DNA from: Halocynthiibacter sp. SDUM655004
Lineage (GTDB): Bacteria > Pseudomonadota > Alphaproteobacteria > Rhodobacterales > Rhodobacteraceae
DNA: 53,455 nucleotides
Assembly: GCF_026015885.1 (NCBI RefSeq)
Contig: NZ_JAPDUG010000006.1
Location: 1 to 53,455 of the forward strand
Reading direction: 5' to 3'
In this document: positions 33,579 to 42,128 of the stretch, in pieces
Layout of the letters: each line of letters opens with the position of its first letter
How positions within the stretch are numbered: position 1 is the first letter of the stretch
The notes under the pieces: generated by a model
Told to the model about the DNA's origin: nothing
Seen by the model: only the letters and a program-made list of their open reading frames with translations
Database searches by the model: none
Translations under genes and position numbers: made by a program

Positions 33579-35843
33579 CTATTTTTGGGGGTTCTGCGGG
33601 GGTTGTGGCTGGTTCGAGGCGATAATCTTCTGTCCATCCATCACCACATCAGCGGCTTTTTTCTTGGACTCGTGCTGGCGATCTGCCTCGTTGTCGGCCA
33701 GCTCCATTTCTTTCAGCTCTTTGGCGGAAGCGGCGCGGATTTTTGCGACCGTGACTTGAATATCTTCCTTCTCCTCTTGCTGTTGAGGTTCGTCGGGAAT
33801 GTCCGCAATCATCGCTTCGAGGGTGCGCGACTTGGAGAAACCGCGAACACCGAAGAGCAGAAGCTCCTTGATCGTCTTGAAATCAAACTGCCCTGTACCC
33901 ACGAGCGGCACGAGCTGTTCAACAAAGTTGGCAAACGCGCCCAAGAACTCGATACGCGCCTCCTTGTCGGCCTGTTCATCGGCGAGAATGGTGGAATTTG
34001 TCTCAATCGAGATTGTCAGCTTGCGCTTGCGGTCCTGTTTGAGCTTGTCGTGAACCAGCTCCCACGATGTTTCGGCCACCTCTTGCAGCTCTGGCGGCGT
34101 AGGTTCGGGCGGCATCTGCGCTTCAAGTCCGGATTGCTGAATGAGCTGCACGATATTCTGATAATCCTGCTGCTCCTGTTGGAACTTGGCTATCAGTATC
34201 TCGTTGTTGGCCATCGCCTGTTGGCGCTCTGCCTCGGTCAACGGAATGTCCAACCCGCAAATCTCGGCCAGTGTTGTCGTGTCGAAGTGTTCAACAGCGA
34301 CTTCAACCATGAGGCGGATCATATTTCGCGCGAAAACGGCCATATATTGCTGGCGATCACTCAAGCGCAAACCGGCATAGCGGCCTTTGATCTGTTGGGC
34401 TGTGGCTGTTTCGCTCGGATCGCCTTGCGCTCGCATAATGTCAGACACGCCAGAGGCTTCGAACATCGCTTGCTTGGCTCTGTCGCGCATCGTGTCGAGG
34501 GCTTGAAGCGCTTTAATCATCTGGTCAATCGGCAACCATTGGATGATGTTGTTTACTCCGCCCTTCTCGATCAGCCCGACCCAATCTTCGATAGGGATCA
34601 TCTGGTTCTTGCCGGATAAGAGCTTGCGAACCTCTTCCTTCATGGTGCCAGGGAAGACGCCGGAGACAGAAAGCGCCTCCATAATGTCGAGCATCTTGTT
34701 GGTTGTTTCGTCGATCTCGTCGGCGCGACCTTCGTAATACTTAATATCAGGGCGCGGCGTCAGCTCCTTGCCCTTGGTTGTGGCCAATAGCGGCGCTGGC
34801 ATTGGATAGAAGTCCTCCAGCCCAAGCGGATCATCCTCCATATCGAGGACGCTGACCGGATATTCCTTGCACCACCAGATAACCTTGCGGTTTTCCTTGT
34901 CCCAAATCTCCCAAACGCTGACGGTATCGAACGGGGAAACGGTTTTCGCGAAAGTATCGGTCAAATCGCCGGTGTGGCGTTCGTTCTCGCGCTCTTCGTC
35001 GCCATCCGCGCGGCTCTGGCCCTTCAATCCCTTCTTCACATAGGATATGGCGTCTGCCTTTTCCTTCCCAAAGCGGCGCGTGATACTGGCGCGGGTCATG
35101 GGAACCTCGTAGGCAAGCCACGGCATTTGATCCCATGAATGAGAAGGTGCGAAAAGAAGGCGCTGCCATTCCGAGTAAGAGGTTTTCACGCACTCGTCAG
35201 ACTTGAACTCCATTTCGATTTCTTCGCCTGTTTCCGGATCAATGAACGGTTGCCCTGTTTCCGGATTCGGGATTTTGACCTTTTCAAAGTCTGCTTTGTA
35301 AATGACACGCGCTGCGCCACGACCGGCAATCAAATAATCGTCCCGCGCCCCTGCCATTGCATCATCAAATCCGTCTTCGATCAGGAATTGCGCCACACGC
35401 TGCGCGGCTTCGGCAACCATCAGGTCGGTCGGGTCTGTGTGGCGTCCATCGCCACGGAACCGGCGTCGAACAAGCGGCTGTGGTGTTTCCGAGTAAATGA
35501 GGGGCTTTAGAACGTCGATATTGGCGTGGATCAACGCTTGCTTGTCGGTAATGCGGTTCGGATCGCCACCGGAAGCGTGTTGGTCGGAGCCGCGACCAGG
35601 ATCGTCGTCACGCCCGAAATAGGCAATCTCACAATCAAGCGCCTCTGTGCGCCACCGGTTTTCATGCGTCAGAGCTGCGGCAATCTGTTCATCCCAGAAC
35701 CGATGCTGTTCGTCAGGCCCACGCTGCTGCGCTTCTTCGTCTGTCTCTGCCTCGTCGTGCAGAAACTCGCGCACTGGCTGGTGCGGTATGATCTCGTCAC
35801 CGTCCCGACCGGCTTCTGTCGCTGAAATCAGCTCGCGTTTCAT
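33579..35843 (-). CDS. Portal protein, podovirus type
   Basis: The 754-residue protein has the order typical of P22-like portals: an N-terminal region with IHANIDVLKPLIYSETPQP (about 103-121), the beta wing with SYSEWQRLLFAPSHSW, a stem and clip with DDPLGLEDFYPMPAPLLA, and a long helical, Gln/Glu-rich barrel and C-terminus (about 520-754). Length well above 700 fits short-tailed phage portals with an extended C-terminal barrel. It forms the DNA entry channel at one capsid vertex and docks the terminase. A conserved 12-bp motif lies 48 bp before its start. Confidence 0.85.
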   Translation of the reverse strand: MKRELISATEAGRDGDEIIPHQPVREFLHDEAETDEEAQQRGPDEQHRFWDEQIAAALTHENRWRTEALDCEIAYFGRDDDPGRGSDQHASGGDPNRITDKQALIHANIDVLKPLIYSETPQPLVRRRFRGDGRHTDPTDLMVAEAAQRVAQFLIEDGFDDAMAGARDDYLIAGRGAARVIYKADFEKVKIPNPETGQPFIDPETGEEIEMEFKSDECVKTSYSEWQRLLFAPSHSWDQMPWLAYEVPMTRASITRRFGKEKADAISYVKKGLKGQSRADGDEERENERHTGDLTDTFAKTVSPFDTVSVWEIWDKENRKVIWWCKEYPVSVLDMEDDPLGLEDFYPMPAPLLATTKGKELTPRPDIKYYEGRADEIDETTNKMLDIMEALSVSGVFPGTMKEEVRKLLSGKNQMIPIEDWVGLIEKGGVNNIIQWLPIDQMIKALQALDTMRDRAKQAMFEASGVSDIMRAQGDPSETATAQQIKGRYAGLRLSDRQQYMAVFARNMIRLMVEVAVEHFDTTTLAEICGLDIPLTEAERQQAMANNEILIAKFQQEQQDYQNIVQLIQQSGLEAQMPPEPTPPELQEVAETSWELVHDKLKQDRKRKLTISIETNSTILADEQADKEARIEFLGAFANFVEQLVPLVGTGQFDFKTIKELLLFGVRGFSKSRTLEAMIADIPDEPQQQEEKEDIQVTVAKIRAASAKELKEMELADNEADRQHESKKKAADVVMDGQKIIASNQPQPPQNPQK

Positions 35844-35891
35844 AGGTGGCCCCTTTTTTCCGTTGGAGCCAAGCTATTTTGGAGCGGTTAC

Positions 35892-35907
35892 GAGTTGCGG
35901 CGAATTT
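35892..35907 (-). promoter_or_regulatory. Conserved late-gene upstream motif, copy 1
   Basis: The minus-strand 16-mer AAATTCGCCGCAACTC lies 48 bp before the portal start in a 78-bp gap. The same 16-mer occurs before the scaffold gene, and a 12-bp core of it before the tail-fibre gene. Repeated use in gaps that start gene groups suggests a promoter or transcription-factor site. Confidence 0.5.
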
Positions 35908-35921
35908 GCCAAATCAACCGT

Positions 35922-36098
35922 TCATCGCTTTCTGGGGCGATGATGATAGACCAAACCGCACTTCGAACACCGCAGCGCAGTAAAGATAACGGCGGGGAAT
36001 ATTTTCCAATCGTGGTCGCAGGTATCCGAGTCAACGCGCGGATCGGGCGTTGAACGCGAGCGGAAATATGTCAAAAGGTGTTTTGCAAACTTTTTCAT
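35922..36098 (-). CDS. Small zinc-ribbon-like protein between terminase and portal
   Basis: A 58-residue gene begins MKKFAKHLLT at an ATG 5 bp after an AAGGAG ribosome binding site that overlaps the terminase stop region. Cys27, His29, Cys44 and Cys47 form a likely zinc-binding set (TCDHDW and RCSKCGLVYHH). The C-terminus is basic. The strong ribosome binding site and metal motif argue that it is real. A role in packaging or regulation is possible, but unknown. Confidence 0.7.
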   Translation of the reverse strand: MKKFAKHLLTYFRSRSTPDPRVDSDTCDHDWKIFPAVIFTALRCSKCGLVYHHRPRKR

Positions 36099-36109
36099 GT
36101 GATTTCTCC

Positions 36110-37663
36110 TTAACGTCTTCGGCCTCGTTCTCGCGCCCGTTTCTCGGCTTCGTGTCTTGCGTGGAGCTGATCGAGTGTTTCGCCCTCTGGGTCTGGTCCA
36201 GTGAACGGCTTACCGGCAATGATCCGATCCAATCCCCGCGCGAAGAGCGTTGCAGGGTCCACCGTGTCGTCATGCTTGGCGGCGGGGAAGGCTTTCAGCT
36301 CTTTCTCGAAGGCATCGAGGTAGTTCAGCAGGTATTTTTGCACCTTGTCTCGGTCTGGCAGATACATTTTGCCCATGCTGGCCATCCCCAGAAGCGATTG
36401 AGCGCGTTGTTCCTTCGATGTGGAGGACGTGAGGCCCACGCGATTAACGAAAACCCGCTCTTGCTGCATCTGTCGCTTGAGAAATGGCCCCACGCCGTTG
36501 ATGATCTGCCCACTTTCCTCGAACCAGCGCAGCGGCTTCCATTTGCGCACGAGCCGAATAAACTGATCGACCCACACGTCAGACGTTGTGCGACCGCGCC
36601 ACATATCGAGCAAATAGATGTTAAACTCAGGATCGACGCCCCAAATCTGATGCACCGTGTAATCCGGATCGTTGTTACCGGCCTCGGCAGTCACCGCGTA
36701 ATCGGACGTGCCGTAAATCTGCAAGGTTGTCGTGTCGAGCTGCGCGGGGTTGTAGCGCATGATATGCTCGTCGTTGAACATCAGCCCCTCTTCTGGGCTT
36801 GGGCGCTGCTGATAGAGCGCTGACCAGATATAACCGCCACGATTTCGGACAGCGGCCCACGCTTTCGCGCCCCATTTGGCTGGCCATAGCCATTCGCCAA
36901 TCTTCCGGCCCAGAGGATCGTTCTCATGCTCGGCGAGCGCAGGAATGGACAGCACGAACCACTTTTCGCCTGTCTCGCGATCTTTGTACCATCCGGTTTT
37001 CCCGTCGAAGTCAGCGGGAAGGATGCGCCCTGCCGGATCGTCCTCATGCCATCGGGTTGTAACAATGAGCTGCTTGCGGCGTCCCTGTAGGCGGGTGAGC
37101 AAGTCAGCCTTGTAGGTTTCCCACGCCTCCTCGCGCATGTGAGCTGATAGCGCCATCTTTCGGCCCTTAATCAGATCGTCCATGATAAGCCATTCAGCGG
37201 GGTTGCCGTGTGTCGATCCGCCCATGAGGCCGAAACCGTTGTATTCTCCCCCTTCTGTTGTTCCCCACGCTGATTTCGCTTGGCTGTCCTTCGCCAGCTC
37301 GGTTTTGAATGGATACTTCGCGTTGCGCACGTAATTGCGTACGATCTTGCCCATCTTGTCCGCAAAGCGCTGCGTGTGAACGCCGGACATGATTTGTGTC
37401 TTGGGATACTTGCCAATGAGCCAAGACGGGAAAAGCATGGTGCAGAGGGTGCTTTTCGCCATCCTCGGCGGCAGGAAGACCATTGCGCGGTCAACCTTAT
37501 CTTCGTCCATCGACTGCAAGAGCTTGCAAATGATCTTGTGGTGCAGCTCCGGCGTAAAGCCGGTCATACGCATGTAGTACGCGAGGAAAGAGTTTTGCGC
37601 CTCCCGCTTCTCCTCCTCTTCCAGAAGGTTAAATAACAGCTCCTCTTCGCTGGTGTACTTCAT
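36110..37663 (-). CDS. terL: Terminase large subunit
   Basis: The 517-residue protein has an ATPase domain with the deviant Walker A PPRMAKST (65-72) and Walker B WLIMDD (158-163) followed by motif III around VTTRWHEDDP (201-210). The nuclease domain begins near YGTSDYAVTA, with a likely metal-binding Asp321, a second acidic patch around 365-375 and a later one near HDDTVDP. It packages DNA into the prohead and cuts it. The basic C-terminal tail probably contacts the portal. It lies 9 bp after terS. Confidence 0.92.
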   Translation of the reverse strand: MKYTSEEELLFNLLEEEEKREAQNSFLAYYMRMTGFTPELHHKIICKLLQSMDEDKVDRAMVFLPPRMAKSTLCTMLFPSWLIGKYPKTQIMSGVHTQRFADKMGKIVRNYVRNAKYPFKTELAKDSQAKSAWGTTEGGEYNGFGLMGGSTHGNPAEWLIMDDLIKGRKMALSAHMREEAWETYKADLLTRLQGRRKQLIVTTRWHEDDPAGRILPADFDGKTGWYKDRETGEKWFVLSIPALAEHENDPLGRKIGEWLWPAKWGAKAWAAVRNRGGYIWSALYQQRPSPEEGLMFNDEHIMRYNPAQLDTTTLQIYGTSDYAVTAEAGNNDPDYTVHQIWGVDPEFNIYLLDMWRGRTTSDVWVDQFIRLVRKWKPLRWFEESGQIINGVGPFLKRQMQQERVFVNRVGLTSSTSKEQRAQSLLGMASMGKMYLPDRDKVQKYLLNYLDAFEKELKAFPAAKHDDTVDPATLFARGLDRIIAGKPFTGPDPEGETLDQLHARHEAEKRARERGRRR

Positions 37664-37672
37664 ACGGCACCG

Positions 37673-38203
37673 CTACCCATCCCGCGTTATCTTCAAGCGC
37701 TCCTGCAAGACGCGGATTTTCTCTTTCAGATCGTCGTCGTCCATGCTCGCGACTTCATCCGCGCTCAATTCCTCGGCCTTGGGTGTCCCGTCTTCTGTAA
37801 TATCGCGAGGCCGGTTCCTGTAATCCTCTTCGGTATCAATGGCGCTGTTGTTCCCCCAAGAATAAGGGAAGCGCTTGCGCAGGGTTTCGATAATCAGGGC
37901 GGTCTTGGCGTTGGGGTTGCCGATGCTCTCGCGGTTCTTGCGCTCCCACCATGCCTGACAGAGTGACCACGCTTGTTTTAGCGCCTCGTCAAACTCTGGG
38001 TGCTGGTTGGCCCACCGATGCAGGGTTGAGCGATGAATACCGATGTTTGCGCACCATTCGGCAGGGAAAGCGCCCTCCTGCCCCAGATCGCGCACCATTT
38101 GGCAATGCAGCTCGGCATCATACTTTCGAGCGTTGCCAGCTCGCGGGTCTTCTTCTTCAACCAAAACCGGCAGCTTGTTGAGGTAATTCTTATCCGAAGC
38201 CAT
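37673..38203 (-). CDS. terS: Terminase small subunit
   Basis: The 176-residue protein carries a helix-turn-helix region at about 38-75 (FPAEWCANIGIHRSTLHRWA, then EFDEALKQAW). Next comes the KTALIIETLRKRF helix typical of terminase small subunits in this group, and an acidic C-terminus with a coiled coil (about 145-173). It should bind the pac or cos region and recruit the large subunit encoded just downstream. The AAAGGTG ribosome binding site supports the ATG at 38203. Confidence 0.85.
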   Translation of the reverse strand: MASDKNYLNKLPVLVEEEDPRAGNARKYDAELHCQMVRDLGQEGAFPAEWCANIGIHRSTLHRWANQHPEFDEALKQAWSLCQAWWERKNRESIGNPNAKTALIIETLRKRFPYSWGNNSAIDTEEDYRNRPRDITEDGTPKAEELSADEVASMDDDDLKEKIRVLQERLKITRDG

Positions 38204-38224
38204 CTAGTTGAACACCTTTCGCAA

Positions 38225-38719
38225 TCAAAGCAGAACCGACCGACCGAGCGGCGATAGTTCCCACGGTATTCCTGTCGTTTTTTTCGTGACAAAACCACGG
38301 CTGTCGAGGGTCTTTAGAATGTTTTCCGCAATGTTTTCAGGAACCCCAAGCCCATATCGAATAGCACGGGTTGCGCTCATGTCTGGGGATCGCTTCAACA
38401 CGAGGCTTAACGCCTGATACTCGGCTGCGCTGACCTCTTGCGACATAACCGACTTAGGCACATGCCCTCTGCCGGTGCGGGTTGCCATGTAGGTGTAACC
38501 GTCACTCGCAGGGTGCCGCCCTTGCGACAAGTTGATCCAAGAACACTCCGATAAAAAAAACGCTGTGTCTGCGAGCTGGCCCACGGCCTTATCTTTCACG
38601 CGCGATATTGAAATGTTGCCAGTGAAATAAACGCACCAATCGCCCATCAATGCGCCTTTTGCCCAATCCAAAAGCCCCGATGTGGTCGAGACTTCCGACT
38701 TAAAAATTTCGCCCGTCAT
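38225..38719 (-). CDS. Unknown protein with possible C-terminal winged helix
   Basis: The 164-residue protein begins MTGEIFKSEV. The C-terminal half (about 95-164) contains EYQALSLVLKRSPDMSATRA and then ENILKTLDSRGFVTKK and LSPLGRSVLL, an order like that of a winged helix-turn-helix DNA-binding domain. The N-terminal half has no recognised motif. It lies between replication genes and terS, so it may regulate the early-to-late switch. That is inferred from position only. Confidence 0.6.
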   Translation of the reverse strand: MTGEIFKSEVSTTSGLLDWAKGALMGDWCVYFTGNISISRVKDKAVGQLADTAFFLSECSWINLSQGRHPASDGYTYMATRTGRGHVPKSVMSQEVSAAEYQALSLVLKRSPDMSATRAIRYGLGVPENIAENILKTLDSRGFVTKKTTGIPWELSPLGRSVLL

Positions 38720-38734
38720 ATCCCCAAATGCCCC

Positions 38735-38950
38735 TTAGCTATCACTGTTGGTTTCATCCCTCGAAACGCTTATTGCTTTGTCTCGGCGGCTTACCGCTTC
38801 CTCGAAATGGTCTTTGCAGCTTCTCAACGATCCGCGTTTGTTTTCCGGCAGGTCGCTAAGTATTCCAGGAAGCCGAACCCCGTAGGGGGCGAGGTTCGAA
38901 CAACCATCTTTGAAACACTTAGCCATGCCGCTATCAACCTGAAATGCCAT
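38735..38950 (-). CDS. Small cysteine-containing protein, unknown
   Basis: The 71-residue protein overlaps the end of the preceding gene by 17 bp. It contains Cys12 and Cys17 in AKCFKDGCSN and a later SCKDHFEEAV, which with the histidine could form a metal site. The start is uncertain: the ATG at 38950 has no good ribosome binding site, and the in-frame ATG at 38926 begins MAKCFKDGC. Function unknown. Confidence 0.55.
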   Translation of the reverse strand: MAFQVDSGMAKCFKDGCSNLAPYGVRLPGILSDLPENKRGSLRSCKDHFEEAVSRRDKAISVSRDETNSDS

Positions 38951-39386
38951 AGGAATCTAGTTCAGCTTGCGTCACCAACTCTCGCTCGATCATTTCTCGC
39001 GCCAAAACGCCGGTTAGATCGCGCTCACCTACTGGTTCCCCTTTTTTTATGCGCTTTGCGGTGATTTTCGCCTTGTCTGGACGGTATCCGCTGCCAACGC
39101 CGGCCTTTCTGCTTGTCTGGACGGTTCCGAGCTTTGCGTTGACCTTCGTGCAAGCCTCGCGCAGCTCGTTACCTGTTGGCCAAGAGCGGCTTTTGCACTC
39201 TTCCATCAACACCAGCTCGACTTTCTCCCACCACTGTTGCGGCTCTGGCGCTGCGTATTTGCGCAGAATGGCAAGAAGACCTTCAACCTCGGCTTTCTTG
39301 GCCTCGATGTTTTCCGCAATAGCTCGTGGCGCTGAAAGGCGTTGCAAATAAGCGAGAAACCTATTTTTCAGTATGTCTTCGGTCAT
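38934..39386 (-). CDS. Unknown replication-region protein
   Basis: The 150-residue protein has a clear AAAGGGG ribosome binding site before the ATG at 39386. The N-terminal part is helical (about 1-75); EPQQWWEKVELVLMEECKSR and SWPTGNELREAC form a block seen in small proteins downstream of phage replication genes. The middle is basic (KAKITAKRIKKGE). It could assist helicase loading, but no catalytic motif is visible. Confidence 0.6.
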   Translation of the reverse strand: MTEDILKNRFLAYLQRLSAPRAIAENIEAKKAEVEGLLAILRKYAAPEPQQWWEKVELVLMEECKSRSWPTGNELREACTKVNAKLGTVQTSRKAGVGSGYRPDKAKITAKRIKKGEPVGERDLTGVLAREMIERELVTQAELDSYGISG

Positions 39387-39403
39387 GTTGAACCCCTTTC
39401 TTT

Positions 39404-40204
39404 TCAGGCTATTTCGTCAAAAATCTTGCGCAGCTCTTCGGCGTACCCTGTCCCTGTTTTTCTTCCGTCCGATTGCGGTGCGGTCGGCGTCAATGCGGGT
39501 TGCGCATCAGCTCCGGCAGCTCGCTGCATGGCCGGAGTAAAGAATTTCAGGGAGTTCGGCGGATCGCTGCGACCGTCCATCACGTCAGTAATCACGGCTT
39601 CTTGCGCTTCGAGGGTCAGGGAAAGCTCGTCACTCCAGCGCTTTGCTTCCATGAAATCGGTGAAGCCGTAGCGATCAGAACCAACAGCGGCGAGAATCCT
39701 TTTTCGATCATCATCAATTGGAATTGAGCGTGAGGAGCCACCACCACCACCATTTTCCGGCGGCTTGCAGTCGGCTTCCATTACTATCCTCTTGGTGGTG
39801 GTGGTTATTACTCTCTCTGGTTCTGGTTCTGGTTCTGGTTTTGGTTGGTGTGACTGCGGAGATTGTAAGTTGTTGTTTTTATTAGGTCTGGACCTCTTTT
39901 CGCGCTGTTTATCTTGAAGTTTCGCGAGACTTTCGAGTTCTTTTTCGGCTCGATTATTCGTCAGAAACTCGCCTGAAACCTCAACTTTACCGGCGTCAAC
40001 CAAGTGTTTCCGGATGCTTTTCCACTTCCGAATAGAACACCCAAGCAAGCCAGAAATATATCGAGCATCATCAGGAAGGTTGCCGCCCTGCATATAGATA
40101 ATGTCCAGAACAACGCGGTAGGCGCACTTCACCTCGAACGGCATCCCAATGGTGCCTTCGATGAAGTCGCGCGGATAAGCCTTATAGTATGGTAGACCGT
40201 TCAC
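39404..40204 (-). CDS. DUF1376-type replication protein
   Basis: The 266-residue protein begins with a DUF1376 domain (YYKAYPRDFIEGTIG, then YRVVLDIIYMQGGNLPDD and LLGCSIRKWKSIRKHLV; about 5-75), common in phage initiators or helicase loaders. A low-complexity linker (about 105-160) with a PEPEPEPE tract and a poly-Gly run follows, and a helical C-terminal part. GTG start at 40204 overlaps the upstream stop (GTGA). The linker DNA contains repeats that resemble an origin, as in the lambda O gene. Replication initiation is inferred. Confidence 0.75.
   Translation of the reverse strand: MNGLPYYKAYPRDFIEGTIGMPFEVKCAYRVVLDIIYMQGGNLPDDARYISGLLGCSIRKWKSIRKHLVDAGKVEVSGEFLTNNRAEKELESLAKLQDKQREKRSRPNKNNNLQSPQSHQPKPEPEPEPERVITTTTKRIVMEADCKPPENGGGGGSSRSIPIDDDRKRILAAVGSDRYGFTDFMEAKRWSDELSLTLEAQEAVITDVMDGRSDPPNSLKFFTPAMQRAAGADAQPALTPTAPQSDGRKTGTGYAEELRKIFDEIA
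39738..39886. other. Candidate replication origin inside the DUF1376 gene
   Basis: The segment has a 12-bp inverted repeat (CCACCACCACCA at 39741-39752 and its complement at 39793-39804). Three perfect and one imperfect direct repeats of GGTTCT follow (39819-39842), then an AT-rich stretch (39861-39886). Iterons beside an AT-rich segment inside the initiator gene is the lambda-type layout. The repeats could instead be codon slippage products in a disordered linker. Confidence 0.35.
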
Positions 40205-40575
40205 GCCTCACCCCCCGCAAGGAATGGCTCTCGGCCATGTAGGCGCACTTCCATATCCTCGGCAAAGATGGTTACAGGACGCTCAATCTCGCGATCCCAC
40301 ACGAAACACAGAGCTTTCCCTATAACGCTTTCATCAAGACGCCACACACGGCGCTCGTTGAGCCTGTGAGCGCGGCCCACATAAGTTACCTTGCTGCTAT
40401 CGAGCTGTTGCACCGCATCCGTCAGGGTGCGCCATAGCTCAAGCGCATCAATGTCCTCTGACACGCGCTCGTGAAGCCTCCTGCGGAAATGCAAGTAGGC
40501 TCTCTGGCGTCGATCATCGAGGCTTTCGGTGTTTGGTTTGCGCCAAAACCTATCTCGATTGGGCCTCATATTCAC
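40201..40575 (-). CDS. Unknown early/replication-operon protein
   Basis: The 124-residue protein is basic at its N-terminus (RRQRAYLHFRRRLHERV) and has no metal or catalytic motif that I recognise. The GTG at 40575 overlaps the previous stop by 4 bp; an ATG two codons on (40569) is also possible. It sits between two replication-type proteins and is likely translated with them. Function unknown. Confidence 0.6.
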   Translation of the reverse strand: MNMRPNRDRFWRKPNTESLDDRRQRAYLHFRRRLHERVSEDIDALELWRTLTDAVQQLDSSKVTYVGRAHRLNERRVWRLDESVIGKALCFVWDREIERPVTIFAEDMEVRLHGREPFLAGGEA

Positions 40576-41165
40576 CGTGACGCCCTCCCTTTTGATTTCA
40601 GGAGGGGCGCAAGAGCTGCGATCCGGCGCAGCTCTGGCTGCGCGTCGGACGCCTCAAGACGCGCGATAACCTCTTCACTCGACAGTCCGCTATCATTCAC
40701 CAGCTTTACCGCCTCGATTTGATGTTCGCGGCGCTGCCAGAACAAGGGCTGGTCTTCTGGTGTCTTAATACGCGCGGCCTTCAAGATAGCTTGCAGCAAG
40801 CCAGCCTCGGAAAACTTCGGTTCTGTTTTCTCTTCGACCGGCGCAATCTCGCGCTCCGGCTTTATTGGCGCTTGCGGGTCTTTCAGGATGCCGAAGGATT
40901 CAGCCGCTGCGTGGAACGCTGGCGCGGAGGGCGTCAAATACCCATCGTCGCGTATTGTAAGAAGCTGGTCGCCAAGCCAATCTGTATCGCCTGTCTCAAC
41001 GAGCGCGGGAACCTCGCGGCGCAAGTCTTCCCACTTCATGCAGCCGCCATTCTTCCAGAACGCCATAAGCGCCAACACATAAGCGCCAACAGCCTTTGAA
41101 CTCATGCCTTTGACCGAGTTTTCAAACTCCGGAATATAGAAATAAATGACTTCTTCTTTAACCAT
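40572..41165 (-). CDS. Replication-type protein with DUF1376-like N-terminus
   Basis: The start is the ATG at 41165, which has a GAGGGG ribosome binding site 7 bp upstream and overlaps the preceding gene end by 8 bp; longer readings have no such support. The 197-residue protein begins MVKEEVIYFYIPEF. KAVGAYVLALMAFWKNGGCM and TIRDDGYLTPS resemble replisome organiser or DUF1376 proteins. The C-terminal part is charged and helical. It probably works with the next DUF1376 gene in starting phage replication. Confidence 0.6.
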   Translation of the reverse strand: MVKEEVIYFYIPEFENSVKGMSSKAVGAYVLALMAFWKNGGCMKWEDLRREVPALVETGDTDWLGDQLLTIRDDGYLTPSAPAFHAAAESFGILKDPQAPIKPEREIAPVEEKTEPKFSEAGLLQAILKAARIKTPEDQPLFWQRREHQIEAVKLVNDSGLSSEEVIARLEASDAQPELRRIAALAPLLKSKGRASR

Positions 41166-41514
41166 GAGAAAACCCCTCGGATTTAACGGCCACAACAGGG
41201 GATCGAGCCGAAGTGAAGCGATACGCGGAGAACCTGGACTCCTCTTCCACTCGCTTCTGGTGCCTCTTTTCGGCGTGAATAACCGTGCTGTGATCCCGAT
41301 TGAACGCCCGACCAATCGCCGTATACGAATGACCGAGCTGTAAAAGGTGCCAAACCGCTTCATTTCGAGCCTCACAAACGCGGAAGCTGCGGTTCTTGGA
41401 AACAAGTAGCTGTTGGGAAATCCCGTAAACATCGCATACTTTTTCCGTGATCTCCTCGAAATCGGCTTCAAACACGCGGCTCGAAGGTCCAAGGATTGTC
41501 GTCTGGTGTGTCAT
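41158..41514 (-). CDS. Stand-alone DnaA domain IV-like DNA-binding protein
   Basis: The 118-residue protein contains the DnaA signature: SYTAIGRAFNRDHSTVIHAE (63-82), preceded by VCDVYGISQQLLVSKNR (26-42) and a basic RNEAVWHLL helix, the arrangement of DnaA domain IV. It has no ATPase domain. It has a good ribosome binding site (AGGAGA) for the ATG at 41514. It should recognise DnaA-box-like DNA; it could act at the phage origin or compete with the host DnaA. Which of these applies is not visible. Confidence 0.8.
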   Translation of the reverse strand: MTHQTTILGPSSRVFEADFEEITEKVCDVYGISQQLLVSKNRSFRVCEARNEAVWHLLQLGHSYTAIGRAFNRDHSTVIHAEKRHQKRVEEESRFSAYRFTSARSPVVAVKSEGFSHG

Positions 41515-41528
41515 GTGACTGTCTCCTA

Positions 41529-42128
41529 TTACGCAAACTTGTGAATCTCATTTCCGAACACGTCCCATCCTTTGCGCGGCTGGCGTGAGAAGAGTTCTAT
41601 TTTCGGAACGTCACCGCAGAGGTGTGACGCGGCCTCAAATGCTTCGTCTGGTTTTCGGGAATGTTCTCGAACCGGCCCCTCAATGACGGAGCGCACGTTC
41701 TTCGCTGTCTTCGGTTTGCCTATGGTGCCAATCAGGAATGGCTCACCCGCGCACCGGAGAATGTATCCAGTACCGAACGCTTGCTTGCCGTGAACGGTTT
41801 TCTTTGACCAATGGCCGGCGGTTTTGAACTGGAAACCCCAAGCCTTCATCACTTCGAAGGCAATATCGAGTAGCGGGTTTGTTGCCCATAACCACAGAAC
41901 ACTGTCTGGCGCAGAAATTTCGGCAACCGGCATGTTCTTAATGTCTTCTAGAGACATTGTGGAATATTGGCCGCTCGCGCCTTTGCGGGTTATTCCCTTG
42001 CGCGACCTCGTTGCAAACGTCCAAGGAGGATCAGCAACGATCAGCCCATATCTGAAAAGCGGAATTTCGCTAATATCGGAATATGAGCTGTCACCCATGC
42101 TGCACCCCAATTCGGTACGCGGCTCCAT
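41529..42128 (-). CDS. MT-A70-family DNA N6-adenine methyltransferase
   Basis: The 199-residue protein has the catalytic motif DPPW (33-36) in YGLIVADPPWTF. Further on are VLWLWATNPLL, a ligand-helix block near KAWGFQFKT, and SRKPDEAFE (about 157-165), typical of the MT-A70 fold. It transfers a methyl group from S-adenosylmethionine to adenine. The ATG at 42128 is one codon after a GTG that overlaps the GapR stop; either may be used. In phages such enzymes protect DNA from restriction or time replication. No partner nuclease is nearby. Confidence 0.85.
   Translation of the reverse strand: MEPRTELGCSMGDSSYSDISEIPLFRYGLIVADPPWTFATRSRKGITRKGASGQYSTMSLEDIKNMPVAEISAPDSVLWLWATNPLLDIAFEVMKAWGFQFKTAGHWSKKTVHGKQAFGTGYILRCAGEPFLIGTIGKPKTAKNVRSVIEGPVREHSRKPDEAFEAASHLCGDVPKIELFSRQPRKGWDVFGNEIHKFA

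Noticed and set aside
33585-34619. 344-codon plus-strand frame opposite the portal gene
   Set aside because: Leu/His/Arg-rich antisense artefact; the portal frame has the recognised motifs and neighbours.
41166-41492. Upstream extension of the replication-type gene at 40572..41165
   Set aside because: Runs antisense in composition and across the DnaA domain IV gene; the ATG at 41165 has a good ribosome binding site.
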